A stretch of 64,000 bases of DNA from Staphylococcus piscifermentans (GCF_900186985.1 NZ_LT906447.1:1674001-1738000), one strand, 5' to 3'; numbered from the stretch's first letter, positions 20,756-29,406 are shown. Translations and numbers: made by a program. Notes: generated from the letters alone by a model not told the origin.

Positions 20756-21738
20756 TTCTCCACCTCATCATCTATCAACAAGCAAGCTGCGAAATGATTT
20801 TCACTGACTTCCTTATATGCAGGTTTTTTTGTTTTACAAACTTCTTGTGCTATTGGACATCGAGTATGAAATGGGCATCCAGTTGGAGGGTTTGCTGGTG
20901 ATGGCAAGTCTCCAGTCAATAATATACGTTCTTTACGTTTATCTTTATCAATTTCTGGTATGGCTGAAATTAAAGCCTGAGTATAAGGATGTTTAGGATG
21001 TTTATAAATTTCATCAGCTGGACCTTGTTCCACAATATGCCCTAAATACATAACGCCTATATAATCACTTACATGTTTCACAACGCTTAAATCATGAGCA
21101 ATAAACAGATAACTCAAATCAAATTCTTTTTGTAAATCATCCAATAAATTCAGTACTTGAGATTGTACCGAAACATCTAGAGCACTAACAGGTTCATCTA
21201 AAATTATCAACTTAGGCTTTAAAGCTAAGGCACGAGCTATTCCAACTCTTTGGCGCTGACCGCCAGAAAATTCATGCGCATATTTATAATAATCCTCAGT
21301 ATTCAAACCAACTTTTACCAATAATTCTTTAACTTCTTCTTCTAATTCATTTTTTGTTTTTTTACTATAATTTTTGATAGGTTCTCCTACGATATCTCCT
21401 ACCATTTGCAAAAGATTTAAAGAGGCATACGGATCTTGAAAAACCATTTGAAAGCCTTTTCTGGCATCTCGCAGTTTCTTACCTTTAATGTGTGTTATAT
21501 TTTCATTATTAAAAGTAATAGTGCCATCAGTAGGCGCTTGTAATCTTAAGATGCTTCTTCCAGCTGAAGATTTGCCACAACCAGACTCACCTACTAACCC
21601 CATAGTCTCTCCTTCTTTAATTTTGAAACTTATTCCATCTACTGCTTTAACATATCCAACAGTTCTTCGAAAAAAGCCGCCCTTAATCGGATAATATTGT
21701 TTAAGATTGTTTACTTCTAAGATTGTCTTTTTATCCAT
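20752..21738 (-). CDS. oppF: Oligopeptide ABC transporter ATPase (OppF/AppF type)
   Basis: This is one of the two ATPases energising the peptide importer. The 328-residue protein has Walker A GESGCGKSS (50-58), the Q-loop in MVFQDPYASLN, the signature SGGQRQRVGIARAL, Walker B LIILDEPVSALD and the oligopeptide ABC C-terminal domain with the cysteine-rich CPFHTRCPIAQEVC. Such cysteines can hold an iron-sulfur cluster in related transporters; that is not shown here. It follows oppD by 12 bases. Confidence 0.94.
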   Translation of the reverse strand: MDKKTILEVNNLKQYYPIKGGFFRRTVGYVKAVDGISFKIKEGETMGLVGESGCGKSSAGRSILRLQAPTDGTITFNNENITHIKGKKLRDARKGFQMVFQDPYASLNLLQMVGDIVGEPIKNYSKKTKNELEEEVKELLVKVGLNTEDYYKYAHEFSGGQRQRVGIARALALKPKLIILDEPVSALDVSVQSQVLNLLDDLQKEFDLSYLFIAHDLSVVKHVSDYIGVMYLGHIVEQGPADEIYKHPKHPYTQALISAIPEIDKDKRKERILLTGDLPSPANPPTGCPFHTRCPIAQEVCKTKKPAYKEVSENHFAACLLIDDEVEK

Positions 21739-21750
21739 AATTTGCCTCCA

Positions 21751-22731
21751 TCAATCCTCGTCATATAAATGACAAGCAACTTTATGTTCTGAATCAATCA
21801 GTTTCAAAGAAATATCTCCTTGTTCACAAACATTCATCGCATAAGGACATCTATTTGCAAACCTGCATCCTTGGTTCGGCATATTTACTAATGAAGGTAC
21901 ACTTCCTTCTATCACTTCTAACTTATCAGTGCTTTGGTCCAACTTAGGAATAGACCTTATTAATGCTTGAGTATATGGATGTTTAGGAGATTGAAAAATT
22001 TCACTTGTTGAACCAGTTTCAATAATATTACCTGCATACATAACAGCAACTCGATCACAAAGTTCGGATATAACTGCTAAATCGTGCGAAATAAATATAA
22101 TAGACATATCATTTTCTTCTCTAATTTTCTTTAATAGTTCTAATATTTGCGCTTGTACAGTTACATCTAATGCAGTTGTAGGTTCATCAGCAATCAGCAA
22201 ATCTGGTTGGCACGAAATCGCTAAAGCAATCATTACTCTTTGACGCATACCTCCGGACAATTGATGCGGATAATTATCAATCACTTCTGAAGCTCTGGGG
22301 ATACCTACTTGATTTAATAACTCTATCGCTCGTTCTCTCGCATCTTTTTTATTTAATTTTAGATGTAAAGTAATTTTTTCGATAAGTTGATTTCCTATTG
22401 TAAATACTGGATTTAGAGCTGTCATAGGTTCTTGAAAAATCATCGAAAGTTCTTTGCCCCGCATCTTGTTATATTCATTTTCTTTAATATTATCGATACG
22501 TTTACCTTTAAAGTTGATTTCTCCTTTTTCTATTCGTGCTATTTTTTCGGGTAATAACTGCATAATAGATAAACTTAAAACTGATTTCCCTGAACCCGAC
22601 TTACCAACTATTCCTAAAATTTCTCCTTTTTTTACTGACACATTAATATTGTTCACTGCAGAAAACCAATCTTTTTTTATGTAAAAACTGGTTCTTAATT
22701 GTGTTATTTCTAATATATTCTCTGCTGTCAA
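21751..22731 (-). CDS. oppD: Oligopeptide ABC transporter ATPase (OppD/AppD type)
   Basis: This is the second ATPase of the peptide importer, about 326 residues. It has Walker A GKSGSGKS, signature [13 protein letters not shown], Walker [13 protein letters not shown], the H-loop in FISHDLAV and a C-terminal [14 protein letters not shown] cysteine motif. The frame is open from a GTG at 22740, but that GTG touches the AGGAG site; the TTG at 22731 lies 8 nt from it and is the better start. OppA ends 54 bases upstream, across a hairpin that may lower expression of the downstream genes. Confidence 0.9.
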   Translation of the reverse strand: MTAENILEITQLRTSFYIKKDWFSAVNNINVSVKKGEILGIVGKSGSGKSVLSLSIMQLLPEKIARIEKGEINFKGKRIDNIKENEYNKMRGKELSMIFQEPMTALNPVFTIGNQLIEKITLHLKLNKKDARERAIELLNQVGIPRASEVIDNYPHQLSGGMRQRVMIALAISCQPDLLIADEPTTALDVTVQAQILELLKKIREENDMSIIFISHDLAVISELCDRVAVMYAGNIIETGSTSEIFQSPKHPYTQALIRSIPKLDQSTDKLEVIEGSVPSLVNMPNQGCRFANRCPYAMNVCEQGDISLKLIDSEHKVACHLYDED

Positions 22732-22743
22732 TCTCAACACTCC

Positions 22744-22790
22744 TCTTTTGCTTAGAAAAAGCCTCGAAAACTATCGAGGCTTTTCAAGCA
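22744..22790 (-). terminator. Hairpin between oppA and oppD (partial terminator)
   Basis: On the minus strand GCCTCGATAGTTTTCGAGGC forms a strong stem (CTCGA/TCGAG core, extended by GC pairs and flanked by AAAAG/CTTTTT) followed by CTTTTTCT. A leaky terminator here would give more binding protein than transporter, a common arrangement in peptide importers. Confidence 0.75.
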
Positions 22791-22794
22791 AAAA

Positions 22795-24510
22795 TTATTT
22801 TTCTACAGTCCATTCATTAGCAGGGTTAGCACCTTTCATGGAAACTTCAAAGTTTTTAACTTTATTACTTACTAATGTAATATCTTCTAGTTCAACAAGT
22901 GGAATAACAGGAACTTCTTTATTCCAAATTTTTTGCCATTTTAAGTAAATATCTTTACGTTTTTCTTTACTGTTTCCGACTACATCATAATCAGTTGCTT
23001 CAGCTAATAATTTGTCTGATTCTGGGTTGTTATATCTTGACTCATTCCATAAAGCATTAGATTTATATAATCCTGAAGGATCTGGGTCAGCACCTTGTGA
23101 CCAAGTTCTGAAATAAACTTCCATATTTTTATCAGCATTTTCTAAATCTGAACCAAATTTACCGAACTCGACCATACTTACTTTAGTTTTTAAACCCACT
23201 TTTTCCCAATATCCTTTAAGAGCAGCAGTTCTTGGTTCGAATGTCGGGTTAGTACCAGCATAATGTTTTAAGCTAATTTCAAACTTTTTACCTTTCGGAT
23301 CTTCTCTGAAGCCGTCACCGTCTTTATCTTTATAACCTGCTTCATCTAGTAATTCTTTAGCTTTTTTAACATTATACTTATAATCTGTTAATCCTTTATC
23401 TCCTTGAGATACCCAGTGGTTAGTTGGAATTAATGAGTTTGTTGGTTTTCCGTAACCTTGTAAGAAAGCTTTAATCCACTCATCTTTATTAATTGCATAA
23501 TCCATAGCTTGTCTTAATTTAACATTTTGATATTTTGGACGAGGTGAGCCAACTTTCATCGCTTTTTTATCATAATTATTTAAAACAAAACCAACAATCA
23601 TATATTGTGTAGATGGTGCAGTTAAAATTTTAACATTATCCGCTTTAGATTCTTTAACTTGTTTAGCCATCGGTGCTGTTCCTTCGCCAACCATATCAAT
23701 ATCACCGTTTTGAAGCGCTTTGACAATAGCATTCTGATCTACAACTTTATAATTGATTTTGTCTAGTTTAGGTTCTCCCTTCCAGTAATCTTTATATTTT
23801 TCCAACTGCACAGATTCTCCATCTACAATTTTCTTAACTTTAAAAGGTCCGTATCCAATTGGATGCTTACGTATAGCATCTGATTTCGCCATATCCTTTA
23901 CTGGAATATCTTTAAAAATCTTTTCACTTAACAAATCACCGCTATAGAGTTTCAATAAGTTATTTACTTTCTTTTCTTTAAAAGTTATTTCAACATTGTA
24001 ATCATCAATTTTTTTAATACCAGAAATTGATTCTGCTTTGCCATCGTGTTTTTCTTTTGCTCCTTCAATAGCCTCCACATTATCAAAGCGAGGTCCCTCA
24101 TAATCTGGATCTGCTAAAGTTTCTAATGTAAAAATCCAATCATTAATTGTTAAAGGATTGCCATCTTGCCATTTAACACCCTTTTTCAAAGTGAATTTAA
24201 ACTTTTTAGCAGGTTCGATCTCTTTCCAAGAAGCTAAATCAGGTTTCATTTGTAAATGATCATCCATTTTAAATAATCCGTCACTAAATAATCCAATTAC
24301 TCCTAAATCAGTAGCAGATCCCGCAAAAATGCCAGAAAAATTACCTTCTGGTGGGGCACCTGAACCAATGTTTAAAGTACCGCCTTTTGCATCACTTTTG
24401 CCAGTGCTTCCTGTTTCCTTTTCATTATTGGATTTCTTACTGCCGCAAGCAGATAATACCAATAACAATGACAACAATACTATTGCTAATTTAAACCATC
24501 TTCTTTTCAT
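22795..24510 (-). CDS. oppA: Oligopeptide-binding lipoprotein (OppA/AppA type)
   Basis: This is the extracellular substrate-binding lipoprotein of the peptide importer. The 571-residue protein has a lipoprotein signal peptide with lipobox LSAC and Cys22 as the lipidation site, then an SBP_bac_5 domain with family segments such as KKGVKWQDGNPLTINDW and DYAINKDEWIKAF. The AAAGGAGG site and the promoter are both strong, consistent with high expression. It is the first gene of the operon. Peptide length preference is unknown. Confidence 0.95.
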   Translation of the reverse strand: MKRRWFKLAIVLLSLLLVLSACGSKKSNNEKETGSTGKSDAKGGTLNIGSGAPPEGNFSGIFAGSATDLGVIGLFSDGLFKMDDHLQMKPDLASWKEIEPAKKFKFTLKKGVKWQDGNPLTINDWIFTLETLADPDYEGPRFDNVEAIEGAKEKHDGKAESISGIKKIDDYNVEITFKEKKVNNLLKLYSGDLLSEKIFKDIPVKDMAKSDAIRKHPIGYGPFKVKKIVDGESVQLEKYKDYWKGEPKLDKINYKVVDQNAIVKALQNGDIDMVGEGTAPMAKQVKESKADNVKILTAPSTQYMIVGFVLNNYDKKAMKVGSPRPKYQNVKLRQAMDYAINKDEWIKAFLQGYGKPTNSLIPTNHWVSQGDKGLTDYKYNVKKAKELLDEAGYKDKDGDGFREDPKGKKFEISLKHYAGTNPTFEPRTAALKGYWEKVGLKTKVSMVEFGKFGSDLENADKNMEVYFRTWSQGADPDPSGLYKSNALWNESRYNNPESDKLLAEATDYDVVGNSKEKRKDIYLKWQKIWNKEVPVIPLVELEDITLVSNKVKNFEVSMKGANPANEWTVEK

Positions 24511-24552
24511 ATATTTCCTCCTTTAATATGCCACTTAAAATTCTATAATTGA

Positions 24553-24582
24553 ATTATATTAATTGTCTGACTATTATGTCAA
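24553..24582 (-). promoter_or_regulatory. oppA promoter with CodY-like box in the spacer
   Basis: TTGACA (24577-24582) and TATAAT (24553-24558) on the minus strand are 18 nt apart. The spacer holds AATAGTCAGACAATT (24561-24575), which matches 12 of 15 positions of the CodY consensus AATTTTCWGAAAATT and is nearly symmetric. CodY bound there would repress the operon when branched-chain amino acids and GTP are plentiful; this is inferred from the motif. Confidence 0.65.
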
Positions 24583-24629
24583 CTTTGCATTCTATTTTTA
24601 TCAACCTAACACCTGATATTTTTGCAAAT

Positions 24630-24679
24630 AAAAAAAGACCCAAGTACTCATCATTTTTTAAATGAATACTTAGGTCTTA
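24630..24679 (-). terminator. Terminator of the thiamine-binding protein gene
   Basis: Minus-strand arms AAGACCTAAGTA and TACTTGGGTCTT pair across a loop with a further small stem and run into TTTTTTT. Confidence 0.85.
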
Positions 24680-24701
24680 AGCAATAAACTAAAATTTTCT
24701 C

Positions 24702-24992
24702 TTAATCGTATTTAACGGTCAATTCTTCCATTGTAATACCAGTCGGCACGTAATAAAATCTCACTTGACTGATGACGCCTGGCACTTCTAATTCAACCAT
24801 TCTATCATTAATATTTTGAATCAGAATTAAACATTCACTCATTGTACCTTGCACTGTTGTTTCTAATGGTGCTACTCGGAAATCTAAGCCAGATTGCTCA
24901 ATGATTTTTATGGCTTCATCAACGTAAGGAATCACATCTTCTCCATTTGGTGTTTGCGGCAAAACTTGAATGCTCATTAATGTATCTTGCAT
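24702..24992 (-). CDS. Thiamine-binding protein (MTH1187/YqgV family)
   Basis: This is a 96-residue ferredoxin-like fold protein of the MTH1187/YqgV family (also annotated as thiamine-binding protein), whose members bind thiamine or related ligands. Recognisable segments are IQVLPQTPNGEDVIPYVDEA (about 8-27) and PLETTVQGTM (about 42-51), then VRFYYVP near residue 80. It is cytosolic. It stands alone with its own terminator. Together with ThiW it is the second thiamine-linked gene in the region, but the two are about 8 kb apart and not in one operon. Ligand and role remain inference. Confidence 0.8.
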   Translation of the reverse strand: MQDTLMSIQVLPQTPNGEDVIPYVDEAIKIIEQSGLDFRVAPLETTVQGTMSECLILIQNINDRMVELEVPGVISQVRFYYVPTGITMEELTVKYD

Positions 24993-25073
24993 ACTGAAAC
25001 TCCTCTTTTCCTCATATGTTACTTTAAATGTATCAAATTTTTAATGAAGTGTGTATTAGTATGACAGGAATAT

Positions 25074-25595
25074 TTAAATAGTATGGTAATAACAACTTAC
25101 AACGATAAGACGGTTATCTATTTGTTTATAGACGAGGCGATGAATATCATCGATTGCTATTGATTTAAATCCACCAGATTTTACTCTTTTCACCATTACC
25201 GGTACAGGTTGATTCCCTTTATCAAAAGGAATATTTCCTTTGATTTGTTGTATTCTATTATTAAATTTCGTAACTAATTCTTTATTTCTACTCTTGAAGT
25301 GTGTATGATCTTGATTTGCAGATTCTGTAAAATCTATCAACATACTTTCATCCACCAGTACTTTCACTAAATCCCCATTAATATAATCGCGTATACATTC
25401 TGCTAAGTGTTCTCGATTCGCTGCAGTTTTCAATAAATACTTTCTCTCTTCTTGTCCTTCTTTTTCTATATTTTTATCATCATTTTGGTTATTCAAATAA
25501 TCGGGATGTTGTCCTAAACAATTCGCAAAGATATTGTCTAATAGTCTTTGCTGCTTAGCACTTTCTTCATCGTTTCTATTGATTTCTTTTGTCAT
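25074..25595 (-). CDS. Fused YefM-like antitoxin / YoeB-like toxin protein, probably inactive as a toxin
   Basis: The 173-residue protein looks like an in-frame fusion of a YefM/Axe antitoxin and a YoeB/Txe RNase toxin. Residues 53-83 (YLLKTAANREHLAECI and on to NGDLVKVLVDE) match the toxin-binding C-terminal part of YefM. Residues 85-173 match YoeB in length and pattern, ending in IHRLVY (151-156) and a C-terminal SCYYH. M85 marks the old toxin start, with GGTGG 8 nt upstream. Residues 1-52 do not resemble the DNA-binding half of YefM. Compared with E. coli YoeB, Glu46 is replaced by Val131 and Tyr84 by Thr172, the WSRR segment is lost, while Arg65 and His83 are kept as Arg153 and His171. 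The main start has GAGGTG, so it is probably translated. Function unknown. Confidence 0.75.
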   Translation of the reverse strand: MTKEINRNDEESAKQQRLLDNIFANCLGQHPDYLNNQNDDKNIEKEGQEERKYLLKTAANREHLAECIRDYINGDLVKVLVDESMLIDFTESANQDHTHFKSRNKELVTKFNNRIQQIKGNIPFDKGNQPVPVMVKRVKSGGFKSIAIDDIHRLVYKQIDNRLIVVSCYYHTI

Positions 25596-25609
25596 TCATA
25601 CACCTCTTT

Positions 25610-25622
25610 AATATGACATATT
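25610..25622. promoter_or_regulatory. Short palindrome in front of the fused toxin-antitoxin gene
   Basis: AATATG-A-CATATT is a perfect palindrome about 15-27 nt before the start codon, next to the ribosome binding site. It could be a leftover or active autoregulatory operator. It lacks the TGTACA core of known YefM sites. Confidence 0.3.
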
Positions 25623-25728
25623 TATCAATACCCAATTAAAGCGGTGTACCAAACGTTTATATTATATATTTATCTAAATCGTATAAATTATCATTTAAAT
25701 TATGTATCTGTACTACATTTTAAAAATA

Positions 25729-25790
25729 TAAAAATTCTCTTTACGTCCTAGTAGGTTTATACCCTTTTTCCAGACATAAAGAGAACTTTT
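25729..25790 (-). terminator. Terminator of the 2-oxoacid:ferredoxin oxidoreductase operon
   Basis: Minus-strand arms TTCTCTTTATGTC and GACGTAAAGAGAA (one G-U pair) are followed by TTTTTATATT, directly after the beta-subunit gene. Confidence 0.85.
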
Positions 25791-25798
25791 ATTTAATA

Positions 25799-26665
25799 TT
25801 ATACAAATTGTTGTGTTAAATCCTCAAATTGTCCTTTATCAATTTTGATATCTTGCTTAGCTAAAGGTTCACCACTCATTTGTTCAACTTGTGACTCATA
25901 TGAAGGCGTTTCTTTATCTTGATAAACAATTCCAGTTACGAGCGATTCATTATCAATGACTGTTTGAATTGCTTTATTTTTATCGCTTGCATCATAATCT
26001 TCAATGTCATCAATAGATACTAAATGCTCTTTAAACCAATCATAAGTGTTTACTTTATTGTAAGTTACACATGGTGAAAAGACGTTTACAAATGAAAAGC
26101 CGTCATGATTGATTGCTTCTTCAATTAATTTTGTCAAACCTTTAATGTCGCTTGAAAATCCTTGGCCGACAAAAGTGGCTCCTGAAGATAATGCCAATTC
26201 TAATGGTGCTACATTTTGTTCAATATTACCTTTTGGAGTTGTTTTTGTTACAAAACCAGGTGCTGAAGATGGTGAAGTTTGTCCTTTAGTCAAACCGTAA
26301 ATTTGGTTATCCATAACAATATAGGTGATATTCATATTTCTACGTAAAGCATGAATAGTATGACCCATACCAATAGCGTAACCATCACCATCGCCACCAG
26401 AACAAATAACGGTTAAATCTTTGTTTGCCATTTTCACACCTTGTGCAATTGGAAGTGCACGGCCATGAATGGCGTGCATGCCGTAAGAGTTAACATATCC
26501 TGATAAACGCCCTGAACAACCAATACCTGTAATCAATGCTACTTCTTCAGGTTCTAATCCAACATTCGCTGCAGCTTTTTGAATCGCTGCTTGCACAGAG
26601 AAATCACCGCAACCTGGACACCAGTTTGGTTTAACGTTATTTCTGAAATCTTTAAATGTTGCCAC
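25799..26665 (-). CDS. korB: 2-oxoacid:ferredoxin oxidoreductase, beta subunit
   Basis: This is the thiamine-diphosphate subunit of a 2-oxoacid (probably 2-oxoglutarate) ferredoxin oxidoreductase. The 288-residue protein has NWCPGCGDF near the N-terminus (cluster cysteines), GIGCSGR, and the ThDP motif SGGDGDGYAIG...DNQIYGLTKGQ. I start it at a GTG (VATFKDFRNN) with AAGGAG 9 nt upstream, matching the family N-terminus; an ATG ten codons upstream lacks a site. The start overlaps the alpha-subunit stop by 14 bases. Confidence 0.94.
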   Translation of the reverse strand: MATFKDFRNNVKPNWCPGCGDFSVQAAIQKAAANVGLEPEEVALITGIGCSGRLSGYVNSYGMHAIHGRALPIAQGVKMANKDLTVICSGGDGDGYAIGMGHTIHALRRNMNITYIVMDNQIYGLTKGQTSPSSAPGFVTKTTPKGNIEQNVAPLELALSSGATFVGQGFSSDIKGLTKLIEEAINHDGFSFVNVFSPCVTYNKVNTYDWFKEHLVSIDDIEDYDASDKNKAIQTVIDNESLVTGIVYQDKETPSYESQVEQMSGEPLAKQDIKIDKGQFEDLTQQFV

Positions 26666-28427
26666 TTGTACCCACTCCTTCAGTCTCTTTGGCAATCTCT
26701 AATCCTTTATCTTCAATTTCATGCGGTAAAAATGGTGTGCCGTCATATTTAGTTTGTTTAATCAATTTACCGTGTACATTAACATTCATTTTTAAAATGT
26801 TAGCTAATTGACCTTGATAGTTATGTTCGACAACTACTACTTTTTTCGCTTTATCTACCGCTTCTTGCACTATCTCTGCTGGGAATGGATGCAATTGTCT
26901 AATTTGTAAATGATTTACTTTCACACCTTGATTTTCAAGACGTGATTTACCTTCTTGAATCGCACCTTTTGTAGAAATAAAGCCGATATATAAGATATCT
27001 GCATCATCATAAGGCTGATCATCAATAACTGGTTCTGAAATTAATAAATTTTCAGTTTTACGCATACGCTTATCCATTTGTTCTTGACGGTTTTGTGCAG
27101 ACTCGCTTGGTTTACCTTCTTGGCTGTGTTCAACACCAGTAACGTGATGAATACCGCCTTTGACACCTGGAATTGGTCTAGGAGATACCCCATTAGCTGT
27201 AAGTGCATAACGTTTAAAGTAAGATTTGTCATCTTCATCACGTTCAATGTCACCTTGTAATAATTCACCGCGTTTAATTTCAATACGGTCATAATCTAGT
27301 TGCTCAACTGTTTGTTTACCTAATGCTAATTGTAAGTCACTTAAGATAATAACTGGACATTGATATTCTTCAGCTAAGTTGAACGCTTCAACTGTTAAAT
27401 AGAAAGAATCTTCAGCATCAGTAGGTGCAATCACGATTTTTGGAATATCGCCATGTGTACCATAAATCATTTGCATTAAATCAGATTGCTCTTCTTTAGT
27501 AGGTAATCCTGTAGATGGGCCGCCACGTTGTGTATTTACAATTACTAATGGTGTTTCAGTCATACCAGACAAGCCGATTGATTCCATCATCAGTGACAGA
27601 CCTGGACCGGCTGAAGCGGTAAATGCTCTAACACCTGCATAGTTAGCACCGATAGCCATAGTTGCCGCTGCAATTTCATCTTCAGTTTGGATAACTGTAC
27701 CGCCGACTTTCGGCAGGTTATCAATCATGTACTCCATAATTTCTGATGCAGGTGTAATTGGATAAGCTGCCATAAATTTAGATCCTGCTGAAATCGCACC
27801 TAATCCAACAGCATCATTACCAATCATATAAAGATGAGGTTCTGATTCACTTGGTTCTAAGTGATAATCACCTTCTAATTCAGGCATTTGTTCTTTCATC
27901 GCATCGTAGCCTTGGTGCAATGCTTGGATATTGCTTTCTACGACTTTTTCACCTTTTTTACCAAAAGTGTTTGCGATAAGTGCTTCAAATGATTGAATAT
28001 CTAAATCCATAATGGCACAAGTCGCACCAATTGCTACCATATTTTTCATTAATTTAGTTCCTAATTCTTTAGCAATATCAGTAAAAGGAAGAATAATCAG
28101 TTGTGCTTTACAATCTTCAGGCTTAGAAGGTTTGGCTTTCGCATCAGCAATAATCACACTGTCGTCACGCATCTCATGGTGATTTAACTCAATTGTTTCT
28201 TGATCGAATGCAACGAGAATATCTAAATCATCACTAATAGCATGTACTGGCTTTGTTGATACTCTAATTTTATTGTTGGTATGTCCGCCTTTAATTCGGC
28301 TTGAGAAATGTCTGTATCCGTATAGGTAATATCCTTCACGGTTCATAGCTGTGGCAAAGATTTCTCCTGTCGACTCGATTCCTTCACCTTGTTGACCGCC
28401 AACTTTCCATGATACTTGTGATTTCAT
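26652..28427 (-). CDS. korA: 2-oxoacid:ferredoxin oxidoreductase, alpha (gamma-alpha fused) subunit
   Basis: The 591-residue subunit carries an N-terminal gamma-type domain (WKVGGQQGEGIESTGEIFA, residues 7-25), then the pyrimidine-binding alpha domain with ITPASEIMEYM, TEDEIAAATMAIGA and TASAGPGLSLMMESIG, and a C-terminal transketolase-like domain. With KorB it decarboxylates a 2-oxoacid to the CoA ester and reduces ferredoxin. No ferredoxin gene is adjacent. AGGAGG precedes the ATG. Substrate choice (oxoglutarate or other) is inferred from family. Confidence 0.94.
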   Translation of the reverse strand: MKSQVSWKVGGQQGEGIESTGEIFATAMNREGYYLYGYRHFSSRIKGGHTNNKIRVSTKPVHAISDDLDILVAFDQETIELNHHEMRDDSVIIADAKAKPSKPEDCKAQLIILPFTDIAKELGTKLMKNMVAIGATCAIMDLDIQSFEALIANTFGKKGEKVVESNIQALHQGYDAMKEQMPELEGDYHLEPSESEPHLYMIGNDAVGLGAISAGSKFMAAYPITPASEIMEYMIDNLPKVGGTVIQTEDEIAAATMAIGANYAGVRAFTASAGPGLSLMMESIGLSGMTETPLVIVNTQRGGPSTGLPTKEEQSDLMQMIYGTHGDIPKIVIAPTDAEDSFYLTVEAFNLAEEYQCPVIILSDLQLALGKQTVEQLDYDRIEIKRGELLQGDIERDEDDKSYFKRYALTANGVSPRPIPGVKGGIHHVTGVEHSQEGKPSESAQNRQEQMDKRMRKTENLLISEPVIDDQPYDDADILYIGFISTKGAIQEGKSRLENQGVKVNHLQIRQLHPFPAEIVQEAVDKAKKVVVVEHNYQGQLANILKMNVNVHGKLIKQTKYDGTPFLPHEIEDKGLEIAKETEGVGTSGNI

Positions 28428-28471
28428 ACCTTTGCCTCCTGTAATTTAATTCACTATTAATCATAACAAAA

Positions 28472-28506
28472 TAAACCACTGCTTTACTATATTAACAGCG
28501 GTTTTA
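28472..28506 (-). terminator. Terminator of ymdB
   Basis: Minus-strand AAACCGCTG and CAGTGGTTT (one G-U pair) form a stem followed by ATTTTGTT, after ymdB and before korA. Confidence 0.6.
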
Positions 28507-28533
28507 CTTTAAATTCATACTAATGGACGATAA

Positions 28534-29334
28534 CTATTTTAACATGTCAAATGGGTGATCATCATTAATTAAAATACGTTCAATATTTTTTGTCTTACCT
28601 TCTTTATCTAAATCAATGATAACACCGGATAAAACTTCTCTACCTTCATCTGGAACCACATGTCTTTGAGGAAGACTTGAAATAAATCTATAAATGACTT
28701 CCTCTCTGTTAATACCTAGAATACCATCGTAGAAGCCTGTCATACCTACATCAGTAATATAACCCGTACCGTTAGGAAGAACTCGATTATCTGAGGTTTG
28801 GATATGTGTATGCGTACCCACTACTGCGCTGGCACGTCCATCTAAATACCATCCCATCGCGTTCTTTTCTGAAGTAGTTTCCGCATGAAAGTCTACAAAT
28901 ATATAAGGCGTTTCTTTTTGTGCTTCTTCAATTAATTGATCTGCTTTTTTGAAAGGATCATCAATATCTTGCATAAATGCTCGACCTTGTAAGTTGATAA
29001 CCGCAAGTTTAACTTCGTTTATCTGTATAAAACGCATACCGATACCTGGTGCTTCGTCAGGAAAATTAGCTGGTCTTACCATGCGTTTTGCATCATCGAT
29101 AAATTCATAAATTTGGCGTTGGCCGTACGTATGATTTCCCATTGTCATAAAATCGACGCCTTCACGCAACAACTGTTTATATATCTTTTCAGTTATCCCT
29201 TTTCCATGTGCAGCATTTTCAGCATTCACAATTGTCACTGTAGGACGATATTGCTGTTTTAATTTCGGTAAATAAGTGGTGATGGCTTCCCTACCTACTT
29301 TGCCGACAATGTCACCGATAAATAATATTCTCAA
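28534..29334 (-). CDS. ymdB: YmdB metallophosphoesterase (2',3'-cyclic nucleotide phosphodiesterase)
   Basis: YmdB hydrolyses 2',3'-cyclic nucleotides and affects the choice between motility and biofilm in Bacillus. The 266-residue protein has the calcineurin-like metal motifs GDIVGKVGREA (near 7), VNAENAAHGKGI (near 38), MGNHTYGQ (near 66) and the His-rich FHAETTSEKNA and GTHTHIQT. It starts with TTG after a GAGG site at longish spacing. In related genomes it lies next to rny, whose RNA-decay products may include its substrates; here two accessory genes and a small gene intervene. Confidence 0.93.
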   Translation of the reverse strand: MRILFIGDIVGKVGREAITTYLPKLKQQYRPTVTIVNAENAAHGKGITEKIYKQLLREGVDFMTMGNHTYGQRQIYEFIDDAKRMVRPANFPDEAPGIGMRFIQINEVKLAVINLQGRAFMQDIDDPFKKADQLIEEAQKETPYIFVDFHAETTSEKNAMGWYLDGRASAVVGTHTHIQTSDNRVLPNGTGYITDVGMTGFYDGILGINREEVIYRFISSLPQRHVVPDEGREVLSGVIIDLDKEGKTKNIERILINDDHPFDMLK

Positions 29335-29392
29335 AATGGATTCATCCTCTCTTATAAGCTAGTTTAATAGAAAAATTTAATCTTGCAAAGTC

Positions 29393-29406
29393 TGTAAACG
29401 CTTTGA
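29393..29406. promoter_or_regulatory. Possible cre site upstream of ymdB
   Basis: TGTAAACGCTTTGA matches 13 of 14 positions of the CcpA cre consensus TGWAANCGNTNWCA, about 60 nt before the ymdB start. No clear promoter pairs with it. Confidence 0.4.

Noticed and set aside
22748-22948. Small plus-strand ORF antisense to the oppA end
   Set aside because: Shadow of oppA on the other strand with no ribosome binding site.
24600-24690. T-box-like leader in front of oppA
   Set aside because: The hairpin lies upstream of the opp promoter and is the terminator of the preceding gene.
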